Shown in pieces: positions 1 to 8,484 of a stretch of 64,000 nucleotides of DNA. Positions within the stretch are counted from its first letter, which is position 1. Every line of letters begins with the position of its first letter. Below the pieces are notes generated by a model that saw only the letters and a program-made list of their open reading frames with translations, made no database searches and was not told the DNA's origin. Both the position numbers and the translations under genes were made by a program. The stretch comes from Crocosphaera sp. (GTDB lineage: Bacteria > Cyanobacteriota > Cyanobacteriia > Cyanobacteriales > Microcystaceae): the NCBI RefSeq assembly GCF_030064895.1, contig NZ_JASJEB010000001.1:62001-126000 (forward strand). Reading direction: 5' to 3'.

Positions 1-49
1 AGTCAGGAGATTGTTCAATTTCTTTTAGTAGCTGTTCTTTGGTTGACAT
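1..49 (-). CDS. N-terminus of a DUF2281-like antitoxin (runs off the left edge)
   Basis: An ATG on the minus strand at 49-47 opens a frame that stays open to the window edge and reads MSTKEQLLKEIEQSPD. This opening resembles the start of small DUF2281/VapB-type antitoxins, which begin with a short amphipathic helix; a full member of the same type lies at 60667-60891. Only 16 residues are visible, so the family call rests on the N-terminal pattern alone. A toxin gene would be expected just beyond the edge. Confidence 0.45.
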   Translation of the reverse strand, partial: MSTKEQLLKEIEQSPD

Positions 50-166
50 GGTTTAAGTATTCTTGTTGATAGGAGTATATTATATTAATCTTAACACCTT
101 TTTCTCAGGTTTTATTAAATCTGATCATCATAAGGGATTCTTTGTTTCAATATTATAGCAGTATTT

Positions 167-190
167 AGGGACATAATAAATCATGTCCCT
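167..190. repeat. Small palindromic repeat (AGGGACAT family)
   Basis: AGGGACAT at 167-174 is mirrored by ATGTCCCT at 183-190 with an 8-nt loop. Related palindromes occur at 12016, 30475, 39117, 43531 and 56741. It sits just downstream of the parB-like gene and could fold as a transcript end, though no T tract follows on the minus strand. Confidence 0.6.
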
Positions 191-197
191 ATTGTTG

Positions 198-908
198 TTA
201 ATCAGAAAATTGATCAATGATTTTAATCATTGTTTTATCTCCTAATCCTTTAACTCTACTCACCACATCACTACAAGACGTAAAATCTCCATTTTTTTCT
301 CGTTCACTAATAAGCTTTTCAAGAATAGATTTGTTAATACCACCGCGACTTAAATGAGAAACCAGCATCGGTAAACTCAGTGTATTTAAGGCTTTTAAAC
401 AATCAATAGGTTCAGGAAGACGTTGTTTAATTTCTGTTAGTTCTTTGTTCAATGTTTCTATTTCGTTCTTATATTTATTTTGCACCTCTGTTAGTTGTCT
501 TTCAAACCTCGCTTCAATATTAGTTAAACGAGATTCCATATTTGATAATTTTTGTTCTGAACCACCTGTTACTATTGTTTTATTTGATGAATTTTGATTA
601 GATTCTCGAAATATTTTTATCTGTGTTTTGATAGCTTCCTCTTTTTTCTCTTCAATGATAAATGCACTAATCATTTCTCCTTTTCTGGGATCAATTTCTC
701 TTGCTCTTACAGCAGCATAATATTCAAAATATCCACAGACAACTTCATAAGATTCTAAGCTTATTTTCTCTAAAATTATTGGGTTAATAATCCCTTCTGC
801 ATCTAAAATTGCTTGGGCAGATTTTTCAATTTCTTTTTCATTAAATTGAGAACGTTCTACAGATGAATTGATTCTCTTTACAGATACTAATGATGTTGAT
901 AATTTCAT
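198..908 (-). CDS. ParB-like protein with coiled coil and C-terminal helix-hairpin-helix
   Basis: 236 aa. Residues about 1-110 look like a ParB/sulfiredoxin N-terminal domain (an INPIILEK stretch followed by GYFEYYAAVRAREI, the usual pattern around the ParB box). Residues about 115-170 are charged and heptad-like, a probable coiled coil. The C-terminal about 50 residues (GGINKSILEKLI..., VKGLGDKTMIKIID) look like helix-hairpin-helix DNA-binding elements. It starts 2 nt after the stop of the ParA gene, and an AGGAGG at 915-920 (minus strand) inside the end of parA serves as its ribosome binding site, so the two are translationally linked. The likely role is the DNA-binding partner of the neighbouring ParA. 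It is not a canonical chromosomal ParB, which would be longer with a central HTH. Confidence 0.7.
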   Translation of the reverse strand: MKLSTSLVSVKRINSSVERSQFNEKEIEKSAQAILDAEGIINPIILEKISLESYEVVCGYFEYYAAVRAREIDPRKGEMISAFIIEEKKEEAIKTQIKIFRESNQNSSNKTIVTGGSEQKLSNMESRLTNIEARFERQLTEVQNKYKNEIETLNKELTEIKQRLPEPIDCLKALNTLSLPMLVSHLSRGGINKSILEKLISEREKNGDFTSCSDVVSRVKGLGDKTMIKIIDQFSD

Positions 909-910
909 GA

Positions 911-2257
911 TTATCCTCCTATTTTTTCTAATACTTCATCGGCTAAAATTTCAAATTCTTGTGCTGATTTAGAAGCAGGTTTAAAGTCTAGAATTGACAC
1001 AGGATTAGGAATTTCTAGATCACCTACAATTTGCATTTTTTCGGCACATTTAGCTAAGTCATCCCTATCATAGATAACTGTTTCCATCATCGGAAGTTCA
1101 TAACGCTTAGGAATAACATCTAAACGTTTTCTGAGGGTAGCTTTTACAAATCTTGCATTGGTGGAAATTTTACAAGCAAGAATACCTAAAATATCAATAG
1201 ATTCTCTTCTTATTTGTCGTCTAAAACCATCTACTTTCTTGATAAACTCTTTAACGTTAATTAATCCTTGATTGGCAAAAGGTTTTAGATCAGAAGGAAT
1301 AATTAAATAATCAGCAGCAATTAGAGCAATTCTAGCATACAAGTTTAATGATGGAGGTGTATCTATGAGAACAATATCATATTTATTTTTTGCTTTTTCT
1401 AACTTATCTATCAAAATTAAGCGACTATAATCAACTTGATTTAGTTCATTTTCATACTGCATTAATTCAATATGAGAGGGAATAACATGAATTTCAGGAT
1501 TAGAAAATTGAGATTTTATAGCTACTTCTTCAATACTATAAAAATCTTCTGATTGTAAGACATGAAGAACATTACAGTCTTTAATATTGTCAAATTCTTC
1601 ATCTTCAAATTTAACTAAACCAGTGGCAAAAGTTGTGTTAGCTTGACTATCTAAATCAATGACTAAAATTCGTTTTCCTTTCTTACTTAAAGCAGCAGCT
1701 AAATTAACAACTGTGGTAGTTTTTCCAACACCACCTTTATTATGATAAACAGCGATAACTTTCATGGATTTCTTGGTTGACTCCTTAATAGATGTTTGAG
1801 AAACTTTTGGGACAGAAACAGGTTGAGAAGTAGCTAATCTTTGGGTTAAACTCTCTTTACCAATTAAAGCATTGATTTTGTTGATATTGTTAGCAATATT
1901 TTCTCCTTGACAACAAAAGATAAACTTTAATTTATCCTGCGATCGCTGATAAATACGGAATTCTTTCCCATTGGTTAACACCCCATAAAAACTTTTAGTT
2001 TTCATCAAATAATGTCCCAAACGACGTACATGATGATCTAAATTTTCTCGGGGATGTTTTGCTTCAATGACAACACAAGAAGAAAAATTTTTGATTTTTT
2101 TAACAGCAACGGTTAAAAAATCTAAACGAATATTGTCGTAACGAACTTCTTGATACCAATTATCAGGAGAATACCCTAATTTTGGGAGTAAATATTGAAC
2201 AATTAGTTTACTCTCTACTTCCCTCTCATTATGACAGGATCTAGGATTAAAGTGCAA
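911..2257 (-). CDS. ParA ATPase fused to an HsdR_N-like PD-(D/E)xK domain
   Basis: 448 aa. Residues 1-125 resemble the N-terminal nuclease domain of type I restriction R subunits: DNIRLDFL (D46) followed by CVVIEAKHP (E65, K67) gives the PD-(D/E)xK pattern. After a linker of about 40 residues, a complete ParA/MinD-type ATPase begins near residue 165, with a deviant Walker A KGGVGKT at 174-180 including the signature lysine, the switch DLDSQANT at 201-208 and IDTPPS later on. ParA proteins usually start at the ATPase, so the N-terminal domain is an unusual fusion. It is first in an operon with the ParB-like gene. Role: partition or positioning of DNA; whether the front domain cuts or only binds DNA cannot be seen here. 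Confidence 0.85.
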   Translation of the reverse strand: MHFNPRSCHNEREVESKLIVQYLLPKLGYSPDNWYQEVRYDNIRLDFLTVAVKKIKNFSSCVVIEAKHPRENLDHHVRRLGHYLMKTKSFYGVLTNGKEFRIYQRSQDKLKFIFCCQGENIANNINKINALIGKESLTQRLATSQPVSVPKVSQTSIKESTKKSMKVIAVYHNKGGVGKTTTVVNLAAALSKKGKRILVIDLDSQANTTFATGLVKFEDEEFDNIKDCNVLHVLQSEDFYSIEEVAIKSQFSNPEIHVIPSHIELMQYENELNQVDYSRLILIDKLEKAKNKYDIVLIDTPPSLNLYARIALIAADYLIIPSDLKPFANQGLINVKEFIKKVDGFRRQIRRESIDILGILACKISTNARFVKATLRKRLDVIPKRYELPMMETVIYDRDDLAKCAEKMQIVGDLEIPNPVSILDFKPASKSAQEFEILADEVLEKIGG

Positions 2258-2553
2258 TTGACTATTTCCTCAATAATAAAAGATAGAGGATACAATGAAA
2301 TAAAAATAAGGGTTAGGAACAATTATTTAAAAGTAAAATTCACTACTTTTAAAAAGTATATTACATTTATTATCCCTAAGTATATACTGACTAGAAAACG
2401 GTACAATTGCTGAATTTTTTAATTACATTTTTGTTATAGATTGTGAATCAAGTAAAATTACTGAGTTAATTATAAACATAGTTTAATATTATAGTTTTCA
2501 ATCTTATTTGGGAATACTATCAACAACTTAATACTTAGATGGATTTATAAATC
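2258..2553. promoter_or_regulatory. Divergent intergenic region with an inverted repeat (2328-2352)
   Basis: This 296-bp AT-rich spacer separates the parAB-like operon from the transglutaminase gene. TTAAAAGTA at 2328-2336 is mirrored exactly by TACTTTTAA at 2344-2352 with a 7-nt loop, a 9-bp perfect inverted repeat about 75 bp upstream of the parA start. By position it could be an autoregulatory operator or a ParB-type binding site (inference). A short open frame at 2231-2413 has poor composition and overlaps the parA start, so it is not called. Confidence 0.4.
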
Positions 2554-3759
2554 ATGGTTATATTTTATATAATTATTGGTAGTTTGATTGTTATTACTGT
2601 TCTCTTAGTTGTTTATCTTATTTATATAGTTCGTCAACAAAAAATCAAAAAACGTCGTCAATATTCTTATTATGTTTCTCGTCGTCCTAATTTTATAGAT
2701 AGAATCAAACGTTATTGGAGACGAGTTAATTTACAACATTTACTAGGTTATCTGATAGCTATTGCAGCAGTTATTTATTCTGCTCAAAATTATCCTCAAG
2801 GTGATCAAACTTATCAGATAACTGAAATTTATAATAGTACAGTCTTTACTAAAGTTGAAAAACCCACAACAATAGCTGATAAAAATCTCTGGTTATCAAA
2901 TAGAAATAAACCTCATCCTCTGGTTATGAATATCCCTGCTAATGAAGAGGTTAGCATTAAATCTGTTGCTAATTATATCGCTAACCATGAATCTGATCAT
3001 TTTCAAAGAATTAAGGCACTTCATGATTATGTAGCAACTCGTATTTCTTATGATGCACCTGCTTATTTTTCAGGAGAATATCCACCTCAAGATGCTCAAA
3101 CTGTCTTCAAAAGTCGTCAAGCAGTTTGTCAAGGATATGCTAATTTATTAATGGCATTAGGTAAAGCAATTAATGAGGAAATTATTATTATTGTTGGTAA
3201 TTCTCGAACTGAAATAAGTGATTTATATGGACAAGGACACGCTTGGAATGCAGCAAAAATAGATGGTTATTGGTATTTAATTGATCCCACTTGGGATAGT
3301 GGTTATGTTGATGAATCGGGTTTTTATCCCTCTTATAATACAAATTATTTATTTACTCCTCCTGAAGTAATAATTATGAGTCATTTTCCTGATAATAAAG
3401 ATTGGCAATTATTATCTAATCCTTTAGGGAAAGAACAATTTTTAAATAATCCAATGATTGAACCAGAATTTTTTGCTAAAGGTTTATCTCTTATCTCTCC
3501 TAAACAATTCAAAAACAATGTTAATTCTGTGGCAAAAATAGAAATTACTAATCCGAATAATAATTATTTATTTGCCGAATTTAATTTAATTGGAAGTAAT
3601 AATAATAGCGAAGATAATGACTGTCAAATTAATCAAGGAATAGTTACAAGTATAAAATGCAAATTACCAAAACAAGGAGAATATCTAGTAAATTTATTTG
3701 CTTCTCAAGAAAAGTATGGAAAATATAATTATTTAGGACGTTTTCAGTTTAGTTCTTGA
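2554..3759 (+). CDS. Membrane-anchored transglutaminase-like protein
   Basis: 401 aa. A hydrophobic segment at residues 1-25 and a weaker one at about 62-77 suggest a membrane anchor around a basic stretch (residues 29-57). The middle is a transglutaminase core: the nucleophile Cys192 in VCQGYANLL, His229 in GHAWN and Asp244 in LIDPTWD form the expected Cys-His-Asp triad. The C-terminal about 130 residues look like a beta-rich domain (ITNPNNNYLFAEF). Bacterial proteins of this type act as peptidases or acyl transferases at the cell envelope; the substrate is unknown. It is monocistronic, with the convergent TPR gene 21 nt away. Confidence 0.75.
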   Translation: MVIFYIIIGSLIVITVLLVVYLIYIVRQQKIKKRRQYSYYVSRRPNFIDRIKRYWRRVNLQHLLGYLIAIAAVIYSAQNYPQGDQTYQITEIYNSTVFTKVEKPTTIADKNLWLSNRNKPHPLVMNIPANEEVSIKSVANYIANHESDHFQRIKALHDYVATRISYDAPAYFSGEYPPQDAQTVFKSRQAVCQGYANLLMALGKAINEEIIIIVGNSRTEISDLYGQGHAWNAAKIDGYWYLIDPTWDSGYVDESGFYPSYNTNYLFTPPEVIIMSHFPDNKDWQLLSNPLGKEQFLNNPMIEPEFFAKGLSLISPKQFKNNVNSVAKIEITNPNNNYLFAEFNLIGSNNNSEDNDCQINQGIVTSIKCKLPKQGEYLVNLFASQEKYGKYNYLGRFQFSS

Positions 3760-3780
3760 TTAATTATAATTAAATTTTGT

Positions 3781-5154
3781 CTATTGATATTTTTCTAATT
3801 CTTTTAACTGATATTCTGCTTTTTTTCTTAACTCTGGATAATTAGTTAATTCTAGAACTTTTTTAAAGTGATTAATAGCCTTATCTTTATCACCTTTATT
3901 CTTGTAAGCATTCCCTCGATTATAGTAAGCTTGAGCTAAATTAGGATTAAGTTTAATAGCTTTATTATAGTGAGTAATTGCTAACTCATATTCTCCTTGC
4001 TTAGAGTAAATAATACCTCGATTAACGTAAGCTTGAGCTAAATTAGGATTAAGTTTAATAGCTTTATTATAGTCAGTAATTGCTAAATCATATTCTTCTT
4101 TATAAGCATAAGTAATGCCTCGATTATTGTAAGCACCAGCATAATTAGGATTAAGTTTAATAGCTTGATTATAGTCAGCAATAGCTAACTTATATTTTCC
4201 TTGCTTAGAGTAAATAATACCTCGATTATAGTAAGCCTCAGCATCATTAGGATTAAGTTTAATGGCTTGATTATAGTCAGTAATTGCTAAGTTATATTTT
4301 CTTTTATCAGAGTAAATATTTCCTCGATTATAGTAATAATTAGCATTATTAGAATTAACTTGAATAGCTTGATTAATGTCAACAATAGCTAAATTATATT
4401 CTTTTTTATAAGCGTAAGTAAGACCTCGATTATTGTAAGCAGAAGCATAATTAGGATTAAGTTTAATGGCTTGATTATAGTCAGCAATTGCCAACTCATA
4501 TTTTCCTTGCTTAGAGTAAATAATACCTCGACTATTGTAAGCAGAAGCATAATTAGGATTAAATTTAATAGCTTGATTATAGTCAGCAATTGCCAAATTA
4601 TATTCTCCTTTATCAGCGTAAGAATTGCCACGATAAAAATAAAGAACTTCTCTATCTAAAAATGATGAATATTGATCTATTTGTCTCATAGAATCAGTAA
4701 AATAACTAATCGCTATATCCCATTCTTCTGCTTCATAATTAATCATTCCCAAAGTAAACAAAGTTAAATAAGCCATTTCCTCTGATAAATGAGTTTGTAA
4801 ATTAAAATTTTCTAAGTCATCAATTGCCATTCTTTGAAATTTTCCCCTTGCTTCTGCTTCTAACTTAGGATAAGATTTGATTGATTCCATGACTTCAAAA
4901 TTAACACTAATGGGAACAACCTCTTTTGTTTTTCCATACTTTCCCCAAATAACAATACTAGCTTTTTTTTCTTCCCCTAATTTACGTGCGGTGTCACTAT
5001 TTTTAACTATCTGATTCCACTCTTTTATCTTCACTCTAGAATAAGATTCCGTAGCTTCTTCTAAGTTCTCTACAATAGTATCTGTCACAAAATAATTCTC
5101 AAGTTCTTGTCCCTCAAACTGTGTAACTAATACCAATATTTCCCTCGTTTTCAC
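3781..5154 (-). CDS. TPR-repeat protein, probably the C-terminal half of a TIR-TM-TPR protein
   Basis: The frame from the GTG at 5154 gives 457 aa. Residues 1-100 are an alpha/beta domain (EILVLVTQFEG..., ASIVIWGKYGKT) often seen ahead of cyanobacterial TPR arrays. Residues about 130-450 hold about nine 34-residue TPRs, many near-identical (YNRGIIYSKQGKYELAIADY), suggesting recent duplication. The same frame stays open upstream to a TAA at 5286-5284 and encodes a transmembrane segment (KKIISVIIVVPILTISGWFG), but has no ATG, GTG or TTG before 5154. That stretch overlaps the end of the TIR gene in the -1 frame. The best reading is that TIR, membrane segment and TPR are one protein of about 645 aa split at an A-run, so the GTG start may not be real. 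Confidence 0.7.
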   Translation of the reverse strand: MKTREILVLVTQFEGQELENYFVTDTIVENLEEATESYSRVKIKEWNQIVKNSDTARKLGEEKKASIVIWGKYGKTKEVVPISVNFEVMESIKSYPKLEAEARGKFQRMAIDDLENFNLQTHLSEEMAYLTLFTLGMINYEAEEWDIAISYFTDSMRQIDQYSSFLDREVLYFYRGNSYADKGEYNLAIADYNQAIKFNPNYASAYNSRGIIYSKQGKYELAIADYNQAIKLNPNYASAYNNRGLTYAYKKEYNLAIVDINQAIQVNSNNANYYYNRGNIYSDKRKYNLAITDYNQAIKLNPNDAEAYYNRGIIYSKQGKYKLAIADYNQAIKLNPNYAGAYNNRGITYAYKEEYDLAITDYNKAIKLNPNLAQAYVNRGIIYSKQGEYELAITHYNKAIKLNPNLAQAYYNRGNAYKNKGDKDKAINHFKKVLELTNYPELRKKAEYQLKELEKYQ

Positions 5155-5267
5155 CGGTTTAAACTGTTGCCATCCAAACCACCCACTTATAGTCAGAATG
5201 GGAACAACAATAATAACACTGATTATCTTTTTTACGGGACGTTTAGGAGAAGATAAACTATCCGAAT

Positions 5268-5717
5268 TTACTTTTTTTTTAACTTATCAACTGCCTTACG
5301 AATACCTTTAGCAACATTAGTAAATGCTTCATCTTCATTATCCCAACTGGTGATTGGTTTAGCATTTCTTGGTAATGCTTGTAACTTGCCAAAAGTTGCA
5401 CCTTTCCAGTCTACATCTCTTAAAATAATAGGAATAACCCTTGCTTCCCCTAATTCGTGACGTTCCATCGCCCGTTTTAGTTCAATATCATAACAGTAAT
5501 CAGATGCTAAAAAATCCGCACTAATTAATAAGAGAATAACTTGTGCTGACTCTAAATGTTCATCAATTTGACCTTTCCATTCTGTTCCTGCTGTAATATC
5601 TCGATCATACCAAGCAGAAATAACCTTCTGTCTTTTCAATGTGCTAAGATGCTTTTCTAACTCATCCCGTAAGCTTTCATCCTTATGAGAATAGGAAAAA
5701 AATACTTCAACACTCAT
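5268..5717 (-). CDS. TIR-domain protein (N-terminal part of a split TIR-TPR gene)
   Basis: 149 aa, almost all a bacterial TIR domain: VFFSYSHKD at residues 5-13, AWYDRDITAGTEW at 35-47, and the box with the probable catalytic glutamate E79 in SDYCYDIELKRAM. Bacterial TIR domains of this kind are often NAD+-cleaving or signal-producing effectors in defence or stress systems. The domain ends at a lysine-rich tail (DKLKKK), where an A9 run is followed at once by the stop; the downstream membrane and TPR part continues in the -1 frame. Read as one, it would be TIR in the cytosol, then a membrane helix, then a sensor-like domain and TPRs. Confidence 0.85.
   Translation of the reverse strand: MSVEVFFSYSHKDESLRDELEKHLSTLKRQKVISAWYDRDITAGTEWKGQIDEHLESAQVILLLISADFLASDYCYDIELKRAMERHELGEARVIPIILRDVDWKGATFGKLQALPRNAKPITSWDNEDEAFTNVAKGIRKAVDKLKKK
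5271..5280 (-). other. A9-G slippery run joining the TIR and TPR frames
   Basis: On the minus strand the end of the TIR gene reads TTA AAA AAA AAG TAA. The A AAA AAG heptamer has the same phase as the dnaX slippery site. A -1 slip, or loss/gain of A during transcription, passes the TAA and enters the TPR frame (GTA AAT TCG...). It could equally be an indel that killed the gene, or a sequencing error in a homopolymer. Confidence 0.6.
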
Positions 5718-5859
5718 ATAAACTAACCCGTAATCTTAAGTAACTTTGATTATAGCAATACTTAAGAGTTGAGAGTGATATATTTAGGTTAACTTCATAC
5801 CTGACATGATTTATAATGATATAATTAGTTAAAGCTGCCTATTAATCTAATTTAAACCA

Positions 5860-6183
5860 ATGCCTAGCCAACAAATAAGTACAGAATATATAACAATAGA
5901 TCCTGATTATTGTTTTGGAAAACCTCGAATTATTGGCACAAGAATAACGGTTGCTGCTATTGCAGAGATGTATTTAGAGATGGGACAATCTTTAGAAAAA
6001 ATTGCTATCAAATATGATTTATCCTTAGCTGCTGTTTATGCTGCCATGTCATACTATTATGATCACCGAGCAGAAATTGATCGCCATAGTCTTGAAACAG
6101 AAAAAATTGTTGAAGAAATGAAATCAAAAAGTGCGTCCTCAAAATTTCAAGAACAATGGAGAAAAATAAACAGTGAAAGATAA
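5860..6183 (+). CDS. DUF433 antitoxin
   Basis: 107 aa. The stretch ITIDPDYCFGKPRIIGTRITV at the start followed by a helical part (EMYLEMGQSLEKIAIKYDLSLAAVYAAMSYYYDH) is the typical DUF433 pattern, a winged-helix-like antitoxin. Its 3' end overlaps the DUF5615 gene by 11 nt, and this pairing is the usual cyanobacterial arrangement. The antitoxin presumably binds the PIN-like toxin and represses the promoter. A TATAAT-like box near 5810-5825 lies about 40 nt upstream of the ATG. Confidence 0.85.
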   Translation: MPSQQISTEYITIDPDYCFGKPRIIGTRITVAAIAEMYLEMGQSLEKIAIKYDLSLAAVYAAMSYYYDHRAEIDRHSLETEKIVEEMKSKSASSKFQEQWRKINSER

Positions 6184-6508
6184 AATTTGCTTTCACCTAG
6201 ATGAACAAGTTGATCCTCAAATTGCTTTACAACTAGGTTCACGTGGTATTGATGTTACAACAACTATAACAGCAGGGTTGCGTACTGCTTCTGATGAATC
6301 TCAATTAGATTTTATTCGTCAACAAAAGCGAGTAAATTTTACCCATGATCGAGATTTCCTAATAATTGCTAGTCAAACCAATGAACATCCTGGAATCATT
6401 TACTCTAAACAAAGAACTCGTTCTCTTGGTGAAATTATTGAGGGTTTAATGTTAATTTATCAAGTATATTCTCCAGAGGAAATGGTTGGACGGGTTGAAT
6501 ATCTATAA
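6173..6508 (+). CDS. DUF5615 PIN-like toxin
   Basis: 111 aa from a GTG start that lies within the end of the DUF433 gene. The DUF5615/PIN-like acidic residues are visible: LDEQ (D9, E10) near the N-terminus and THDRDF (D59 and D61 region) in the middle, where the family coordinates metal for RNA cleavage. The usual LDENLP motif is LDEQVDP here, a mild deviation. As the second gene of a toxin-antitoxin operon it is likely a ribonuclease held inactive by its partner. Confidence 0.8.
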   Translation: MKDKICFHLDEQVDPQIALQLGSRGIDVTTTITAGLRTASDESQLDFIRQQKRVNFTHDRDFLIIASQTNEHPGIIYSKQRTRSLGEIIEGLMLIYQVYSPEEMVGRVEYL

Positions 6509-6593
6509 CGAATTTTTGTTATCTTTTTAGCTTCTTAAGCAACAGAACAAAGGACAATAGAAATATTGCCAGAGCCATAAGGAGAACACTATA

Positions 6594-8279
6594 ATGTCTG
6601 AGAATGTAAGAAGTCGTCTTATCACCCAAGGCAGTCAACGCACCCCCAACCGCGCCATGTTGCGTGCTGTGGGCTTCGGGGACGATGACTTTACTAAACC
6701 TATCGTTGGTGTGGCTAATGGCTTCAGTACCATCACCCCTTGTAACATGGGGATTAATGACCTAGCCAAGCGCGCTGAAGCAGGGATTAAAGATGCCGGT
6801 GGTATGCCTCAAATGTTCGGTACAATTACTGTCAGTGACGGTATTTCTATGGGTACAGAAGGCATGAAATATTCCCTGGTGTCACGGGATGTCATTGCCG
6901 ACTCCATCGAAACCGCTTGTAACGCTCAAAGCATGGATGGAGTGATTGCTATTGGTGGATGCGATAAAAATATGCCAGGTGCAATGATTGCAATGGCCAG
7001 AATGAATATTCCTGCAATTTTCGTCTATGGGGGAACTATTAAACCCGGCCACTACGACGGGGAGGATTTAACAGTTGTCAGTGCTTTTGAAGCGGTAGGC
7101 CAACATAGTGCAGGTAAGATAGATGATAGCACATTATTAGCCATCGAGCGCAACGCTTGTCCGGGTGCCGGTTCCTGTGGGGGAATGTTCACCGCAAATA
7201 CCATGTCTTCGGCCTTTGAAGTGATGGGAATGAGTTTGCCTTATTCTTCTACAATGGCAGCAGAAGATGCAGAAAAAGCAGACAGTACAGAAAAGTCCGC
7301 TTCTGTGTTAGTTAATGCTATCCGTAAGCAGATTTTACCCAGTCAAATTTTAACCCGAAAAGCCTTTGAAAATTCTATTTCTGTAATCATGGCCGTGGGT
7401 GGTTCAACTAATGCTGTATTACATCTTTTAGCTATTGCTAATACCATCGGTGTGGAGTTAACTTTAGACGATTTTGAAACTATTCGTCAACGAGTTCCTG
7501 TACTATGTGATTTAAAACCATCGGGACGTTATGTTACCGTTAATTTACATCAAGCTGGTGGCATTCCTCAAGTGATGAAAATGTTATTAAATCATGGTTT
7601 ATTACATGGGGATGCGTTAACTATTTCTGGTGAAACCATCGCAGAAATTTTAGCTGATATTCCCGATGAACCTCCTGCTGATCAAGATGTTATTCGTCCT
7701 TGGAATAACCCTGTTTATAAAGAAGGACATTTAGCCATTTTAAAAGGTAATTTAGCCTCCGAGGGTTCCGTTGCTAAAATTAGCGGAGTTAAGAACCCAA
7801 CAATGACAGGGCCAGCACGAGTATTTGAGTCAGAAGAAGAATGTTTAGAGGCAATTTTAGCAGGGAAAATTAACCCAGGAGATGTGATTATTGTCCGTTA
7901 TGAAGGTCCCAAAGGAGGCCCAGGAATGCGAGAAATGTTAGCACCAACCTCTGCTATTATTGGGGCAGGTTTAGGTGATTCTGTCGGGTTAATTACCGAT
8001 GGTCGTTTCTCAGGAGGAACCTACGGTTTAGTTGTCGGCCATGTTGCCCCAGAAGCTTATGTGGGGGGAACTATTGGGTTAGTAAAAGAAGGAGATAGTA
8101 TCACCATTGATGCCAAAAAAAAGCTATTACAAGTTAACGTTTCTGAGGAAGAATTAGCCCAACGTCGTGCTAATTGGAAAGCCCCCGAACCTCGCTATAA
8201 AAGAGGAGTATTAGCAAAATATGCTAAATTAGTTTCTTCTAGTAGTTTAGGGGGAGTTACTGACTTGAATTTGGTTTAA
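6594..8279 (+). CDS. ilvD: Dihydroxy-acid dehydratase
   Basis: 561 aa, full length for the IlvD/Edd family. It dehydrates 2,3-dihydroxy-isovalerate (and methylvalerate) to the 2-keto acid in valine, isoleucine and leucine synthesis. Cys50 (TITPCNMG), Cys123 (GGCDKNMPG) and Cys195 ([10 protein letters not shown]) are the three iron-sulfur cluster ligands, and the C-terminal [19 protein letters not shown] block is intact. The start is an ATG about 10 nt after an AAGGAGAA ribosome binding site. It is monocistronic and followed by a strong hairpin. Confidence 0.97.
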   Translation: MSENVRSRLITQGSQRTPNRAMLRAVGFGDDDFTKPIVGVANGFSTITPCNMGINDLAKRAEAGIKDAGGMPQMFGTITVSDGISMGTEGMKYSLVSRDVIADSIETACNAQSMDGVIAIGGCDKNMPGAMIAMARMNIPAIFVYGGTIKPGHYDGEDLTVVSAFEAVGQHSAGKIDDSTLLAIERNACPGAGSCGGMFTANTMSSAFEVMGMSLPYSSTMAAEDAEKADSTEKSASVLVNAIRKQILPSQILTRKAFENSISVIMAVGGSTNAVLHLLAIANTIGVELTLDDFETIRQRVPVLCDLKPSGRYVTVNLHQAGGIPQVMKMLLNHGLLHGDALTISGETIAEILADIPDEPPADQDVIRPWNNPVYKEGHLAILKGNLASEGSVAKISGVKNPTMTGPARVFESEEECLEAILAGKINPGDVIIVRYEGPKGGPGMREMLAPTSAIIGAGLGDSVGLITDGRFSGGTYGLVVGHVAPEAYVGGTIGLVKEGDSITIDAKKKLLQVNVSEEELAQRRANWKAPEPRYKRGVLAKYAKLVSSSSLGGVTDLNLV

Positions 8280-8281
8280 AT

Positions 8282-8306
8282 ATTAGGTGGGCATTGCCCA
8301 CCTAAT
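8282..8306 (+). terminator. Hairpin after ilvD
   Basis: ATTAGGTGGGCA pairs perfectly with TGCCCACCTAAT around a single T. The 12-bp stem begins 3 nt after the ilvD stop. There is no proper T tract, so it may act as a 3' stabilising or weak terminator structure. Confidence 0.6.
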
Positions 8307-8358
8307 CTTGTGATATAATAACAATATAATTATTAATAAATAATCTTATTCTACGTGA

Positions 8359-8478
8359 CCTGAGTTCGATATAAGGAAATTTCGAGAAAACTGACTCAAA
8401 TCAGAAGTCTTAAACCTTCATTCTCTCGTTTAAAAATTTATAACTCCGAACTCCTAACTCCTAACTCCGAACTCAAGT
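8359..8478. repeat. Dispersed repeat of about 110 bp (copy 1)
   Basis: The block starting CCTGAGTTCGATATAAGGAA and ending in runs of AACTCCTAACTCC matches, in inverted orientation, the block at 20200-20301 (same start motif, a shared AGTCTTAAAC core, same octamer-like tail). It lies between a terminator and the next gene and has no coding potential. It is probably a miniature element or a mobile intergenic repeat. Confidence 0.6.
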
Positions 8479-8484
8479 TATTCT

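Noticed and set aside
2231-2413. 60-aa open frame
   Set aside because: Overlaps the start of the ParA gene on the other strand, lysine/isoleucine-rich by base composition only.
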